47,604 nt of DNA from Aromatoleum evansii (GCF_012910805.1 NZ_WTVK01000043.1:1-47604); one strand, 5' to 3'; positions 9,653 through 23,197 are shown, numbered from the stretch's first letter. Notes: generated by a model from the letters alone, not told the origin. Made by a program: numbers and translations.

Positions 9653-10201
9653 TCAGGAGCCGGAGCTGCGCCGCGCGCGGCGGCCGTGCCAGGCGCGGAT
9701 CAGCCACACGCGCCAGGCCGCCTTGACGCCGATGTAGCCGACGAGCGAAAAGACCGCCGCGAGCACGATCAGCCCCAGCGCCAGGGGCTTGCCCAATCCC
9801 ACCATCCAGTCCGCCAGCGCGCCCAGCCATTGGGCGAACTGCAGTTCGCCCATGTCCGGCGGCTGCACGAAGCCGTTGGTGCTCATGCCCATCACGCGGC
9901 TGCCGACGCCATATGCGAGCACATACAGGGGCACGATGGTGAGGGGATTGGAGTACAGCGTGGTCACCACCGCGAGTGGCAGATTGACGCGAAACATCAC
10001 GCATCCTGCTGCTGCCGCGAGTGCCTGGAAGGGGCCTGGAATCAAGCCGCAGAACAGGCCCAAAGCGATCGCTCCCGCAGCGGAGTGGCGATTCAGGTGC
10101 CACAGGCGCGGGTGGAGCAGGGAGTTGGCGAAGGGGCGCAGCCAGCGGTTGCTGTGCACCGATTCGTGATTCGGCAGGAAGCGTTTGATCGTGTTGCGCA
10201 T
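9653..10201 (-). CDS. DUF2062 membrane protein
   Basis: A 182-residue inner-membrane protein with three to four hydrophobic segments. Features of the DUF2062 family are visible: the basic N-terminus ending in a HPRLWHLNRHS stretch, a GLFCGLIPGPFQ segment, and SNPLTIVPLYVLAYGVG. The function of the family is unknown. The start MRNTIKRFLP at 10201 is preferred; a longer frame to 10378 lacks family character and would run antisense into comEC. It converges on lolD and diverges from comEC, so it is probably a single transcription unit. Confidence 0.85.
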   Translation of the reverse strand: MRNTIKRFLPNHESVHSNRWLRPFANSLLHPRLWHLNRHSAAGAIALGLFCGLIPGPFQALAAAAGCVMFRVNLPLAVVTTLYSNPLTIVPLYVLAYGVGSRVMGMSTNGFVQPPDMGELQFAQWLGALADWMVGLGKPLALGLIVLAAVFSLVGYIGVKAAWRVWLIRAWHGRRARRSSGS

Positions 10202-10306
10202 TCTCGCTGTGGGCGTCGAAGTCCTGTTTGTCGTGGCGACGGCCGTCCGGATCGCTCGGCGCGCGGCCCTTGCCCGCGCTCGCTTCTGCGCGCATGATCC
10301 GGGTTT

Positions 10307-12652
10307 ATGCAAATGGCAATTTTCGCGTTCGCTGCGGGCGTCTGGGCCGGGCAGTACCAGGCGCAGTTGCCGTCGCATTCCTGGCTCGCCGCACTATCGG
10401 GCGGTTTGACCGTCATCTGCGTCGTCGCGTTTCAATGGTACAAGTCCGGTGTCGCGCGCGCGAACCTGTTTCGCGCACTGATCGTGGCGATTGCGCTGGC
10501 CATCGGGTTCGCGTGGTCGAGCTGGCGTGCAGTGTGGCGGCTCGCCGACGAACTGCCAAGAGCCGTCGAAATGCGCGACGTGGAGCTGACGGGTTTCGTG
10601 GCCGAGTTGCCGGAGCCGGGCGGGCAGGGGGTGCGCTTCGTCCTTCAGGTCGAAAAGGCGTCCGCCGCTGTGCCCGAACGCGTGCTTCTGTCGTGGTACG
10701 CAGGCGAACGGGGTGAGGGCGCGCTGCCGTCGCTGCGGCCCGGCGAGCGCTGGCGCTTTACCGCCCGTCTCAAGCGGCCCCACGGCCTCGCGAATCCCGA
10801 ACTTTTCGATTACGAGGCGGCGTTGCTCGAACGCGGAATTCGCGCCACCGGCAGCGTGCGCGCCTCGCCCGCGCCGGTCCGTATCGACGAATTCGTGGTA
10901 CGGCCGGCAACGCTCGTGCACCGCCTGCGCGACGCCATCCGCGCGCGTTTCAACGCCGCGCTGCCGGGTGCCGACTATGGCGGGGTGCTCGTCGCGCTGG
11001 CCGTGGGGGATCAGCGTGCCATCCCCGACGAGCAGTGGGCGGTATTCCGCAACACCGGGATCAGTCATCTCATAAGCATATCCGGGTTGCATGTATCGAT
11101 GATCGGCCTGCTCGTCGGCTGGCTGGCCGGAAAGGCATGGCGCCGGTCGCAGCGGCGGATGTTGCGGGTTCCGGCCATGAAGGTGGCCGCGGCCAGCGGG
11201 CTTGCCGCAGCGGCCGTCTATGCGGTCCTTGCCGGCATGGGCATCCCCACTCAGCGCTCGCTGATCATGATCGCCGTAGTCGCGGTGGCGATCCTCGGCG
11301 GGCGGGCGCCATCCGGCGGTATCGTGCTCGCGCTCGCATTGCTGTGCGTGCTCCTGTTCGATCCGTGGGCGGTGCTGGCGGCGGGGTTCTGGTTGTCCTT
11401 CGGCGCCGTCGCTATCCTGATGTTTCTCCTCGGCGGCCGCGTCCGTGCGGAGAAGGGTTGGCGCGCGGCGGTGGCGGGCCAGCTCGGCATCACCCTCGCG
11501 ATGATCCCAGGGTTGGTCATCCTGTTCAATGGCTTCTCCATGGTTTCGCCGCTCGCCAATGCACTGGCGATCCCGCTGGTGAGCTTCGTCATCACGCCGC
11601 TCACGCTGCTGGCCATCGTCCTGCCCTTCACGAGCCTGCTGGAGCTGGCGCACTGGTTCTTCGGCGTGCTGATGGTGGTCCTCGAATGGCTGTCGGCCCG
11701 GCCCTTCGCGATGTGGTCGCAGGCCGCGCCGCCCGGCTTCCTCGCGGCAACGGCGCTCATCGGCGTCGGGTGGCTGATGCTCCCGCGCGGCACGCCGGGA
11801 CGTGCGGCGGGGGCGCTGGCCATGCTGCCGATGCTCGCATGGGTGCCCGAGCGACCCGCTTACGGGGCGTTCCGCATGACCGTGCTGGATGTCGGTCAGG
11901 GGACGGCGGTGCACGTCCGCACGGCACGTCACGAACTCGTCTACGACACCGGGCCGGCCTACCGTCAGGGTGGAGACGCGGGGATGCGGGTCCTGCTTCC
12001 GTATTTCGGTGCCGCAGGTGTCAGGCGCATCGACCGCCTCGTCGTCTCGCACGACGACCTGGACCACTCGGGCGGCCTCGCGACCCTGCTCGCCGCCGGC
12101 GTCGTGAGCGGGGTGATGGCCAACTTCGATCTGCCTGCGCCTTCGGACGGTCGGCTGCAACCGCCCCGGCGCCCATGTCTGGCGGGCGACGGCTGGTCCT
12201 GGGACGGTGTGGACTTCCGTGTCCTTCATCCCGACGAGAGGGAACTCGACACGGGCTCGGACAACGACGCCTCCTGCGTGCTGCGAATTTCCGCGCATGG
12301 CGGCTCCGTGCTGCTGGCAGGCGACATCGAGCGTGCCGCCGAGCGGCGTCTGCTCGCCCGGGCGGGCGAATCTCTGGGCAGCACCGTCGTGGTCGTGCCG
12401 CACCACGGGAGCAAGTCCTCGTCCGGCGAGCCGTTTATCGCGGCCGTCGCCCCGCGTGCAGCGATCCACTCGGCGGGCTACCTCAATCAGTTCCATCACC
12501 CGCATCCGGGCGTGCTGGAGCGCTGGTCGGCGGCGGGTGCGACGAACTGGCGCACCGACGGGCAGGGCGCGATCCTTGTCGATGTCGGTGCGCGCGAAAT
12601 CGAGATCACCTCCTGGCGCGATGTTGCGAGGCGCTACTGGTACGGGAGGTAG
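10307..12652 (+). CDS. comEC: DNA internalisation competence protein ComEC/Rec2
   Basis: A 781-residue polytopic protein forming the inner-membrane channel for single-stranded DNA in natural transformation. It has an N-terminal membrane and OB-like region (to about 200), the Competence domain with the diagnostic GDQRAIPDEQWAVFRNTGISHL and ISGLHVSMIG stretches, several more membrane helices, and a C-terminal metallo-beta-lactamase-like domain starting at LDVGQGTAVHV. That domain retains SHDDLDHSGG and VVPHHGSKSSS, so its metal site looks intact. The ATG at 10307 is used (10313 is also possible); the ribosome site is poor. No other competence genes are in the window. Confidence 0.94.
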   Translation: MQMAIFAFAAGVWAGQYQAQLPSHSWLAALSGGLTVICVVAFQWYKSGVARANLFRALIVAIALAIGFAWSSWRAVWRLADELPRAVEMRDVELTGFVAELPEPGGQGVRFVLQVEKASAAVPERVLLSWYAGERGEGALPSLRPGERWRFTARLKRPHGLANPELFDYEAALLERGIRATGSVRASPAPVRIDEFVVRPATLVHRLRDAIRARFNAALPGADYGGVLVALAVGDQRAIPDEQWAVFRNTGISHLISISGLHVSMIGLLVGWLAGKAWRRSQRRMLRVPAMKVAAASGLAAAAVYAVLAGMGIPTQRSLIMIAVVAVAILGGRAPSGGIVLALALLCVLLFDPWAVLAAGFWLSFGAVAILMFLLGGRVRAEKGWRAAVAGQLGITLAMIPGLVILFNGFSMVSPLANALAIPLVSFVITPLTLLAIVLPFTSLLELAHWFFGVLMVVLEWLSARPFAMWSQAAPPGFLAATALIGVGWLMLPRGTPGRAAGALAMLPMLAWVPERPAYGAFRMTVLDVGQGTAVHVRTARHELVYDTGPAYRQGGDAGMRVLLPYFGAAGVRRIDRLVVSHDDLDHSGGLATLLAAGVVSGVMANFDLPAPSDGRLQPPRRPCLAGDGWSWDGVDFRVLHPDERELDTGSDNDASCVLRISAHGGSVLLAGDIERAAERRLLARAGESLGSTVVVVPHHGSKSSSGEPFIAAVAPRAAIHSAGYLNQFHHPHPGVLERWSAAGATNWRTDGQGAILVDVGAREIEITSWRDVARRYWYGR

Positions 12653-12707
12653 GCGTTCGTTCTGTTACACTTGAGAGCCCTGCCGAGCACACCGGGATTC
12701 CGATTCA

Positions 12708-13646
12708 ATGAGTCTGCTAGATACCCTGCGCCGTCTGCTGAGGCCCGAACCGCCCCCTTCGCGCGCCGTGCAGCCCGTGGTGGACCGGCCGTGGCATGGC
12801 GTGCGAGAACGGTCGGTGCAGTGCATCGGTCCGCACGGGTTTCATCGCATGGCGTATGTGGAATGGGGCGACCCGGCCAACCGCAAGGTGCTGGTCTGCG
12901 CGCACGGTCTCACGCGCAACGGGCGCGACTTCGATTTTCTCGCCCGGGCACTGGCGGACGACTACCGCGTGGTGTGCCCCGACGTGGTGGGGCGCGGTCG
13001 CAGCGACTGGCTCGGCGTGAAGTCCGACTACGGCTTCCCGCTGTACGTTGCGGATATGGTGACGCTGCTGGCGCGGCTGGATGCCGACACGGTGCATTGG
13101 GTCGGAACATCAATGGGCGGGATCATCGGCATGCTGCTCGCCAGCAGGCCGCACACGCCGATTTCGCGGCTCGTCCTCAACGACGTCGGGCCGGTGATCA
13201 CGGCGGCCTCGCTGCGACGCATCGGCGAATACGTCGGGAATGCGCCGAAATTCGGCAGCATGGCCGAGGCCGAGGCCTGGATCCGCGTCGTGAGTGCCCC
13301 CTTCGGTCCGCTCACCGACGATCAGTGGCAACACCTCACGCGTTATTCGGTGCGTCCCGTCGAGGGAGGTTTCGCGATGGTGTACGACCCCGGGCTGGGC
13401 GATGTCTTCCGCGCGGCACCCGTCGTGGTCGATATCGATCTGTGGGATGTGTACAAGGCGATCCAGTGTCCGACGCTTGCGATTCGCGGCGCCGAATCGG
13501 ATCTGCTGACCCCCGAGACCTTCAGCCGGATGGGCGACACCGGGCCGCGGGCGCGCCTGGCCGAGATACAAGGGGTGGGGCACGCGCCGGTGCTGATGGA
13601 CCATGAACAGATCGCGCTGGTGCGCGATTTCCTGCTCGAACGATGA
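12708..13646 (+). CDS. Alpha/beta-fold hydrolase
   Basis: A 312-residue cytoplasmic serine hydrolase. The nucleophile elbow is G-T-S-M-G-G with Ser135, the oxyanion stretch is CAHGLTRNGRDF, and the C-terminal part supplies a likely acid in RGAESDLLTPE and the catalytic His in GVGHAPVLMD. The substrate is unknown; relatives are annotated as generic hydrolases or esterases. A candidate extended -10 (TGTTACACT) lies upstream, and the next gene begins 28 bases after the stop, so the two are probably co-transcribed. Confidence 0.9.
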   Translation: MSLLDTLRRLLRPEPPPSRAVQPVVDRPWHGVRERSVQCIGPHGFHRMAYVEWGDPANRKVLVCAHGLTRNGRDFDFLARALADDYRVVCPDVVGRGRSDWLGVKSDYGFPLYVADMVTLLARLDADTVHWVGTSMGGIIGMLLASRPHTPISRLVLNDVGPVITAASLRRIGEYVGNAPKFGSMAEAEAWIRVVSAPFGPLTDDQWQHLTRYSVRPVEGGFAMVYDPGLGDVFRAAPVVVDIDLWDVYKAIQCPTLAIRGAESDLLTPETFSRMGDTGPRARLAEIQGVGHAPVLMDHEQIALVRDFLLER

Positions 13647-13674
13647 GGCGCACGGTGCAGGAGGCGGGCACACG

Positions 13675-14358
13675 ATGAGCAGCATCTCGACGCTCGACTG
13701 GGTTGCGCTCGGCTGGTTTCTCGCGGCCTGGGCGGGCTATGGGTGGCTATCGGAAAACAGCCGCTGGTCGCAGCGCGGCCTGATGGGCGTAAGCCATCGC
13801 TTCCGGCTCGACTGGGCGCGCGAGATGCTCGCACGCGACATGCGCGTCAGCGATGCGGCATTGGTGGGCAACCTCATGCAGAGCGTGTCCTTCTACGCGA
13901 ACACCACGATCTACATCATCGCCGGTCTGCTCGCCGTGCTCGGGGCGCTCGACCAGGCGATGCGCTTCACCGCCGACCTGCCTTTTGCGCGCGCCACCTC
14001 GCGCGAGCTGGCCGAACTGAAGCTGCTGCTGTTGCTGACCGTGTTCGTCGTCGCCTACTTCAAGTTTACGTGGTCGCTGCGCCAGTTCAACATGCTCTCC
14101 ATCCTCATCGGCGCGAGTCCGACGAATCCCGACGGGGCAGGGCATGAGCGCATGGTGCAGCGGGTCGCGATGGTGAACTCGCTGGCCGGCGACGAGTTCA
14201 ATCGCGGTATCCGCGCCTACTATTTCGGGCTTGCGGCAGTTGCCTGGTTCATCCAGCCCTGGCTCTTCCTGTTCCTGACCGCGCTGGTGGTCGTGGTGCT
14301 GTACCGTCGTGACTTTGCTTCGTCGGTACTGGTGGTGCTCGACCGCGACGGCGCCTGA
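13675..14358 (+). CDS. DUF599 family membrane protein
   Basis: A 227-residue inner-membrane protein with about four hydrophobic segments. The beginning STLDWVALGWFLAAWAGYGW and the segments MQSVSFYANTTIYIIAGLLA and FFKFTWSLRQFN-like (here YFKFTWSLRQFN) are characteristic of DUF599 proteins, whose function is unknown. The start at 13675 follows GGAGG at good distance. It lies 28 bases after the hydrolase gene and is the last gene before a convergent boundary marked by a large inverted repeat. Confidence 0.87.
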   Translation: MSSISTLDWVALGWFLAAWAGYGWLSENSRWSQRGLMGVSHRFRLDWAREMLARDMRVSDAALVGNLMQSVSFYANTTIYIIAGLLAVLGALDQAMRFTADLPFARATSRELAELKLLLLLTVFVVAYFKFTWSLRQFNMLSILIGASPTNPDGAGHERMVQRVAMVNSLAGDEFNRGIRAYYFGLAAVAWFIQPWLFLFLTALVVVVLYRRDFASSVLVVLDRDGA

Positions 14359-14364
14359 GGCGGC

Positions 14365-14406
14365 CGCGCCCGGCCCGGACGAATCAGTCGTCGCTTGCCG
14401 GGCGCG
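14365..14406. terminator. Inverted repeat between convergent genes
   Basis: Perfect 10-bp arms CGCGCCCGGC and GCCGGGCGCG flank a 22-base interior that itself holds GACGA-ATCAG-TCGTC. It fills the 54-base gap between the DUF599 and DUF2863 stop codons. A T tract is missing, so terminator function for either direction is only likely from its position. Confidence 0.45.
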
Positions 14407-14412
14407 CCAGTC

Positions 14413-15582
14413 TCAGTGCAGGTGGCGGGGCGCCTGTTCGCCGTGCTCGTCAGGCATCTCCGCGTGCACGATCTCGCCCTCCGGTGAGGGGTAGAGCGGT
14501 GCACCGCAGTCATCGCAGTATTCGAGCGGGAAACGGTGCTCGAGGTTCACGATTTCGGTGACGCCGCAATCGCGCAGCACCGCCTCGATTTCGGCGTGCG
14601 AGTCGGTCGTCTCGTCTTCCGCGCCGAGCAGCGGCCACACGACGCCGTGAACGACTTCTTCCTTGCCGCGCAGGGTCAGCCCGACGCGGTACTCCTCGAG
14701 TTCGCGGTCGTAGAAGGGCGCGATCACGGCGCGGACGTTCGCGGCCGGCGTATCCAGCTCGGCGCCGAGGAAGGCCACCGAGGCGCGGATCGCATACGGG
14801 CGGCTGTCCTTGTCGGCCTGGCGGCTGGCAGCGAAATACGCTTCCGGCAATACGACTTCCATTGCACAGCCCGGCAGCAGGGGGGTGAGGCAGGCACCAC
14901 CCTGCATGCGCCACTGCGTCATGCATTGCTCGCGCGTACGGTCGGACTGTTGCCAGGCGAACAGCGCCTCGCCCTTGGGTACGGCGATTGCGGCGAGCAG
15001 GTAACGCGTGTCGGACAGGAACTGCGCCGTTTCGGGCATACCTTCGGTGTCGATGCGCAGGTCCTTCCCGGCGACGGCAGCACGCCCTAGCTCGGCGGCG
15101 AACGCGGCAGTGGCGCAGTAGCCCTGTGGCAGCTGGTCGGGGCTGAAGAGGAAGTCGGCCAGCGCCAGTTTCACTTTGTCGGCGAGGACGTGGGCCTGCA
15201 GGTGCACCCGCAAATTCGCCAGAACGGCCGCGGAAACGGTGCTGGACGGGATGCGATAGCGCGACCATGCCAGCACCGGTGCGGCGATGAGCAGGATGTC
15301 GTGATCCGGGGAGATGCCGGACGCGCTCTCCGCACGCGACTCGATGTAGTCGGCGAGTTCGTCGTAGGCGCGCGGGTCGGCGGCGTACAGATGGTCGAGC
15401 GCAGCATTCAGGGTGTCTTCGCCGCCTTCCTCGAGAATGCGGTCGAGGCTCTCGCACAGCAGCCGGTCCCAGTAGCGGTCTTCCGCGCGGCTGCCGGATT
15501 CGGCCAGGCCCGTTGCGAGCCAGATCAGGTTTTCGGCGTCGCGGCCCAAACCACCGCGGCGTTTTTGACGGGGTCTCTTCAT
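14413..15582 (-). CDS. DUF2863 family protein
   Basis: A 389-residue soluble protein beginning MKRPRQKRRGGLGRDAENLIWLATGLAESGSR, resembling the DUF2863 family known mainly from Betaproteobacteria; no function is established. The N-terminal third looks helical. The C-terminal end has C-D-D-C followed by GAPLYPSPEGEIVHAEMP, a possible half zinc site. An AGGAA ribosome site precedes the ATG. It lies 40 bases downstream of ppsR on the same strand, so it may be expressed with the PEP-synthase regulator. Confidence 0.82.
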   Translation of the reverse strand: MKRPRQKRRGGLGRDAENLIWLATGLAESGSRAEDRYWDRLLCESLDRILEEGGEDTLNAALDHLYAADPRAYDELADYIESRAESASGISPDHDILLIAAPVLAWSRYRIPSSTVSAAVLANLRVHLQAHVLADKVKLALADFLFSPDQLPQGYCATAAFAAELGRAAVAGKDLRIDTEGMPETAQFLSDTRYLLAAIAVPKGEALFAWQQSDRTREQCMTQWRMQGGACLTPLLPGCAMEVVLPEAYFAASRQADKDSRPYAIRASVAFLGAELDTPAANVRAVIAPFYDRELEEYRVGLTLRGKEEVVHGVVWPLLGAEDETTDSHAEIEAVLRDCGVTEIVNLEHRFPLEYCDDCGAPLYPSPEGEIVHAEMPDEHGEQAPRHLH

Positions 15583-15622
15583 GGAAATTCCTGTTTGGGG
15601 GATCTTGCAGCGCCTGCGCAGT

Positions 15623-16456
15623 TCAGTACGCAGGTTTGTTGAGCCTTACGGCCTGTAGGATGGTAGCCGAAATCTCCTCGATCGATTTCGTCGTCGAGTC
15701 GAGCCAGGGGATGTTCTCGCGGCGCATCAGCTTCTGCGCAGCCTCGATCTCGAAGCGGCAGTTCTCGATTGCGGCGTATCGGCTGTTCGGGCGGCGCTCC
15801 TGGCGGATCTGCGAAAGCCGCTCGGGCGCGATCGTGAGGCCGAACAGCTTGCCACGGTGGCGGTGCAGTTCGCCGGGCAGCTTGTTGCGCTCGAAGTCCT
15901 CGGGGATGAGGGGGTAGTTCGCGGCCTTCACGCCGAACTGCATCGCCAGATAGAGGCTGGTGGGCGTCTTGCCCGAGCGCGACACGCCGACGAGGATCAC
16001 GTCCGCGTCGGCGAGTTCTCCGTCCGTCGAGATCCCGTCGTCATGCGACATGGCGAAGTTGATCGCCTCGATCCGCGCCTTGTAGTCCTGGCTCTCGGCG
16101 ATGCCGTGGAAGCGTCCCACCGTGTGGGTCGAGCGCTGGCCGAGTTCGGCCTCCAGCGGCACGATGAACTGCTCGAAGAGGTCAACGAACAGGGCATCGA
16201 CGTCGCGCAACCCGCTTTCGGGGTGCGGATTCACGAGGGTGCTGAAGACGATCGGGCGGACGCCGTCGGCCGCCCGTGCCTCGCGGATCTGGCGGGCAGC
16301 GTCGAGTGCCTTGTCGAGGTCGTCGACGAAGGGGATGCGGACCTGGCGCAACCCGGAATTCGGGAACTGCGCGAGCAGGCTGTGGCCCAGCGTTTCGGCC
16401 GTGATGCCGGTGCCGTCGGAGATGAAGAATACGGTCCGGGGAGGATTTTCGCTCAT
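15623..16456 (-). CDS. ppsR: PEP synthase regulatory protein (bifunctional kinase/pyrophosphorylase)
   Basis: A 277-residue DUF299 protein. This family inactivates PEP synthase by ADP-dependent threonine phosphorylation next to the catalytic histidine and reactivates it by phosphate-dependent dephosphorylation. The beginning [18 protein letters not shown] and the nucleotide loop [11 protein letters not shown] (157-167) are diagnostic. The ATG at 16456 is preferred to a TTG four codons earlier. It is divergent from its target ppsA across a 109-base gap, the classical arrangement. Confidence 0.95.
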   Translation of the reverse strand: MSENPPRTVFFISDGTGITAETLGHSLLAQFPNSGLRQVRIPFVDDLDKALDAARQIREARAADGVRPIVFSTLVNPHPESGLRDVDALFVDLFEQFIVPLEAELGQRSTHTVGRFHGIAESQDYKARIEAINFAMSHDDGISTDGELADADVILVGVSRSGKTPTSLYLAMQFGVKAANYPLIPEDFERNKLPGELHRHRGKLFGLTIAPERLSQIRQERRPNSRYAAIENCRFEIEAAQKLMRRENIPWLDSTTKSIEEISATILQAVRLNKPAY

Positions 16457-16565
16457 GGTGGGGGCCAAAGATCGTTACATACGGGAAAACCTGTCATGCG
16501 GCAAAGCAGCAAAATTCGCTAAAATCACATTTTGCTTTCTCCCCAACGAAACCGGAAGGCCATTC

Positions 16566-18932
16566 ATGACCCGTTATGTCATCCCCTTCACTGAACTGCG
16601 CATGTCGGACGTAGAGCAGGTCGGTGGCAAGAACGCCTCGCTCGGCGAGATGATCAGCCAGTTGCCCGCCAGTGTGCGGGTTCCTGGCGGATTCGCCACC
16701 ACTGCCGATGCGTTCCGCGAGTTCCTCGCCCACCAGGGGCTCGCGGAGAAAATCCGTGCGGCGCTCGATGCGCTGGATGTGGATGACGTCGAAAAGCTGG
16801 CGAAGACCGGCGCGCAGATCCGCCAGTGGGTTGTCGATACCCCCTTCCCGGCCAAGTTGGAAGAGGAGATTCGCGCAGCGTACACCGCACTGACCGCTGA
16901 AGGCGAGGGCAGTTTCGCGGTGCGCTCGTCGGCGACCGCCGAGGACCTGCCGGACGCGTCGTTCGCCGGCCAGCAGGAAACCTTCCTGAACATCCACGGC
17001 TACGAGAACATCCTGCACGCGATGAAGGAAGTGTTCGCGTCGCTGTATAACGACCGTGCGATCGCCTACCGCGTGCACAAGGGCTTCGCGCACGCCGACG
17101 TGGCGCTGTCGGCCGGCGTGCAGCGCATGGTGCGCTCGGATACCGGTGCCTCGGGCGTGATGTTCACCATCGACACCGAATCGGGCTTCGACAACGTCGT
17201 GTTCATCACGGCCTCCTACGGCCTTGGCGAGACCGTCGTGCAGGGCGCGGTGAATCCGGACGAGTTCTATGTGCACAAGCAGACGCTGGCGCAGGGCAAG
17301 CCCGCGGTGATCCGCCGCAACCTCGGCTCCAAGCTGATCAAGATGGTCTTCGCCGACAAGAAGGAAGCCGGCAAGTCGGTGCGCACCGTCGACGTGCCCG
17401 AGGCCGACCGCGTCAAGTTCTCGCTGACGAACGAGGACGTGCTCGAACTGGCGCGCTACGCCGTGGTGATCGAGCAGCACTATGGCCGCCCGATGGACAT
17501 CGAATGGGGCAAGGACGGCCAGGACGGCAAGCTCTACATTCTCCAGGCGCGCCCCGAGACGGTGAAGAGCCAGTCCAACGGGCTGGTGATGGAGAAGTAC
17601 CGCCTCAAGCAGTACGGCAAGGCGCTGACGCACGGCCGCGCGATCGGCCAGAAGATCGGCGTCGGCACCGTGCGCGTGGTTGCCGATGCGTCCGAGATGA
17701 GCCGTGTGCAGGCGGGCGACATCCTCGTCACCGACATGACCGACCCGAACTGGGAGCCGGTGATGAAGCGCGCCAGCGCGATCGTCACCAACCGCGGCGG
17801 CCGCACTTGCCACGCCGCGATCATCGCGCGCGAGCTGGGCATCCCGGCCATCGTCGGTTGCGGCAACGCGACCGAAGTGCTGTCGGAAGGCGACTCGGTG
17901 ACCGTGTCGTGCGCCGAGGGTGACACCGGCTACGTCTATCGCGGCAAGCTCGATTTCGAGGTGATCACGACGGACATGGGCAACCTGCCCGAGATCCCGG
18001 TCAAGATCATGATGAACGTGGGCAACCCGGAGCTCGCCTTCGAGTTCGCGCAGATCCCGAACGGCGGCGTCGGCCTTGCGCGCCTCGAGTTCGTCATCAA
18101 CAACATGATCGGGATCCACCCGAAGGCGATCCTCGAACTGAACCAGGTCCCGGCCAGCCTGCGCGACGAGATCCTGCGCCGGTCGCGCGGCTACGCGACG
18201 CCCAAGCAGTTCTTCATCGAGAAGCTGGTGGAAGGCGTGGCGACGATCGCTGCGGCCTTCTATCCGAAGCCCGTCATCGTCCGCATGTCCGACTTCAAGT
18301 CGAACGAGTACCGCAAGCTCCTGGGTGGCGAGATCTACGAGCCGGAGGAAGAAAACCCGATGCTGGGCTTCCGCGGCGCCTCGCGCTACATCGCGCACAG
18401 CTTCCGCGACTGCTTCGAACTCGAGTGCATCGCGATGAAGAAGGTGCGCAATGAACTGGGGCTGACCAACGTCCAGATCATGGTGCCCTTCGTGCGCAAC
18501 GTCGAGGAGGCCGCCGGCGTCGTCGACCTGCTCGCGCGGCACGACCTCAAGCGCGGCGTGAACGATCTCAAGCTCATCATGATGTGCGAGATTCCGTCCA
18601 ACGCCCTGCTGGCCGACCAGTTCCTCGAGCACTTCGACGGCTTCTCGATCGGCTCGAACGACCTGACCCAGCTCACGCTGGGCCTGGACCGCGACTCGGG
18701 CCTGGTCGCCCATGCGTTCGACGAGCGCGATCCCGCCGTGAAGCAGCTGCTGTCGATGGCGATCAAGTCCGCCAACCGGCTCGGCAAGTATGTCGGCATC
18801 TGCGGCCAGGGGCCGTCGGACCACGCCGATTTCGCCGAGTGGCTGATGGACGAGGGCATCCAGACGATCTCGCTGAACCCGGATACGGTCGTCGATACCT
18901 GGCTCAAGCTGTCCGAGCACGCGGGCAAGTAA
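16566..18932 (+). CDS. ppsA: Phosphoenolpyruvate synthase (pyruvate, water dikinase)
   Basis: A 788-residue enzyme (E. coli 792) converting pyruvate, ATP and water to PEP, AMP and phosphate for gluconeogenesis, for example during growth on lactate, acetate or aromatic compounds. Domains in order: N-terminal ATP-grasp (KNASLGEMI, then [20 protein letters not shown]), the swivelling phosphohistidine domain with [15 protein letters not shown] (His416 catalytic), and the C-terminal PEP/pyruvate TIM barrel ending near [15 protein letters not shown]. The threonine two residues before His416 is the expected target of PpsR. A strong intrinsic terminator follows. Confidence 0.97.
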   Translation: MTRYVIPFTELRMSDVEQVGGKNASLGEMISQLPASVRVPGGFATTADAFREFLAHQGLAEKIRAALDALDVDDVEKLAKTGAQIRQWVVDTPFPAKLEEEIRAAYTALTAEGEGSFAVRSSATAEDLPDASFAGQQETFLNIHGYENILHAMKEVFASLYNDRAIAYRVHKGFAHADVALSAGVQRMVRSDTGASGVMFTIDTESGFDNVVFITASYGLGETVVQGAVNPDEFYVHKQTLAQGKPAVIRRNLGSKLIKMVFADKKEAGKSVRTVDVPEADRVKFSLTNEDVLELARYAVVIEQHYGRPMDIEWGKDGQDGKLYILQARPETVKSQSNGLVMEKYRLKQYGKALTHGRAIGQKIGVGTVRVVADASEMSRVQAGDILVTDMTDPNWEPVMKRASAIVTNRGGRTCHAAIIARELGIPAIVGCGNATEVLSEGDSVTVSCAEGDTGYVYRGKLDFEVITTDMGNLPEIPVKIMMNVGNPELAFEFAQIPNGGVGLARLEFVINNMIGIHPKAILELNQVPASLRDEILRRSRGYATPKQFFIEKLVEGVATIAAAFYPKPVIVRMSDFKSNEYRKLLGGEIYEPEEENPMLGFRGASRYIAHSFRDCFELECIAMKKVRNELGLTNVQIMVPFVRNVEEAAGVVDLLARHDLKRGVNDLKLIMMCEIPSNALLADQFLEHFDGFSIGSNDLTQLTLGLDRDSGLVAHAFDERDPAVKQLLSMAIKSANRLGKYVGICGQGPSDHADFAEWLMDEGIQTISLNPDTVVDTWLKLSEHAGK

Positions 18933-18954
18933 GACCGCTCCCGGCGGAAACAGG

Positions 18955-18978
18955 AACGGCGGCCGCGGCCGCCGTTTT
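18955..18978 (+). terminator. Rho-independent terminator of ppsA
   Basis: A near-perfect palindromic stem (AACGGCGGCC / GGCCGCCGTT) ends in a short T run, starting 23 bases after the ppsA stop codon and before the convergent fadH stop. Confidence 0.75.
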
Positions 18979-18997
18979 CATTCTTGCGCCGCGCGCG

Positions 18998-22342
<3,345 letters not shown>

Positions 22343-22351
22343 GTGGAGCCG

Positions 22352-22720
22352 ATGAAGCCGTCGCGGCGTTCGCCGAATCACGACCTGACGCGTAATGAAT
22401 ATGCACTGAGTCCGGCAAGCCGCGGTGTCGGCCGCATGGCGTTCGTGCTCGGGGCCATGCTGGTGGTGGTGCTGATGGCGGTCGTCGGGCTGCGATTCTT
22501 CGAAAATAATCTTGCGCCGACATCCTATCTTTCCGATGTGCGTGCGGAAAACCTCGAACTAAGGAAGGAGCTTGCCAAGCTTCGCCTCGAGCTCGAGGTG
22601 GAGCTGGCGACGCGCAGCGAGCTGGAGCGACAGGTCGCAACGCTCAACGAACAACTGAAGCAGGTTGGCGACGAACTGGCGTTCCTTAAATCCGCCGGGG
22701 CGCGCAAGCCTGAAAAATGA
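22352..22720 (+). CDS. Single-pass membrane coiled-coil protein (DUF6776-like)
   Basis: About 122 residues: a polar N-terminus, one membrane segment (VGRMAFVLGAMLVVVLMAVVGL), then a heptad-rich helix (about residues 65-112) full of Leu, Glu and Arg, ending with FLKSAGARKPEK. It resembles small proteins encoded beside bactofilins in beta- and gammaproteobacteria (possibly DUF6776; named from memory). A GTG three codons earlier is an alternative start, since GGAG lies rather close to the ATG. The position between peptidase and bactofilin suggests a linker or partner bridging the cytoplasmic filament and periplasmic peptidase. No function is established. Confidence 0.75.
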   Translation: MKPSRRSPNHDLTRNEYALSPASRGVGRMAFVLGAMLVVVLMAVVGLRFFENNLAPTSYLSDVRAENLELRKELAKLRLELEVELATRSELERQVATLNEQLKQVGDELAFLKSAGARKPEK

Positions 22721-22762
22721 CCCGCCGCGCCGGCGTGGGACTGGAAAGGGGAGACAGGAACG

Positions 22763-23197
22763 ATGTTCTTCGGACGCAAGGGCAAGCGCACGATCGAGAT
22801 GACCAAGCTTTCGAGTCTGGTTGCGGACAATCTCGAGATCGTCGGTGATGTGATCTTCTCTGCCGGGCTGAGGGTCGACGGCCGCATCCAGGGTAACGTG
22901 ATCAACAAGGAAGGCGAGCGCAGCCTGCTCGTGCTCAGCGAGAAAGGCTCGATCAACGGGCGCGTGCGGGCCTACGACGCCGTGATCAACGGCGTGATCG
23001 AGGGAGATCTCGAGGTCGAGCATTTCCTCGAACTGCAGGCGAACGCGCGGATCTCCGGCAACATCATCTACCGTCAGCTGCAGATGGAATGCGGCGCGGT
23101 CGTCGATGGCAAGCTGGAAAAGCTCGAGGATGGTGCCTCGGGCGCGAAGAATGTGATCGAGCTCACCAGCTCCACGCCGGCATCGGCCGCTCGCTAG
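22763..23197 (+). CDS. Bactofilin (polymer-forming cytoskeletal protein)
   Basis: A 144-residue bactofilin (CcmA/BacA family). Bactofilins self-assemble without nucleotide into membrane-associated filaments that position envelope enzymes. The central part (about 18-115) has the regular short-strand pattern of a right-handed beta-helix (VADNLEIVGDVIFSAGLRVDG, GSINGRVRAYDAVINGVIEG), flanked by a short N-terminal tail (MFFGRKGKRT) and a disordered C-terminus. A purine-rich ribosome site precedes the ATG. It is last in the peptidase, coiled-coil, bactofilin operon. Confidence 0.94.
   Translation: MFFGRKGKRTIEMTKLSSLVADNLEIVGDVIFSAGLRVDGRIQGNVINKEGERSLLVLSEKGSINGRVRAYDAVINGVIEGDLEVEHFLELQANARISGNIIYRQLQMECGAVVDGKLEKLEDGASGAKNVIELTSSTPASAAR

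Noticed and set aside
16494-18920. 808-codon antisense open frame opposite ppsA
   Set aside because: Low-complexity composition rich in His, Arg, Asp and Leu, no recognisable domain, and fully opposite a conserved gene; a GC-rich shadow.
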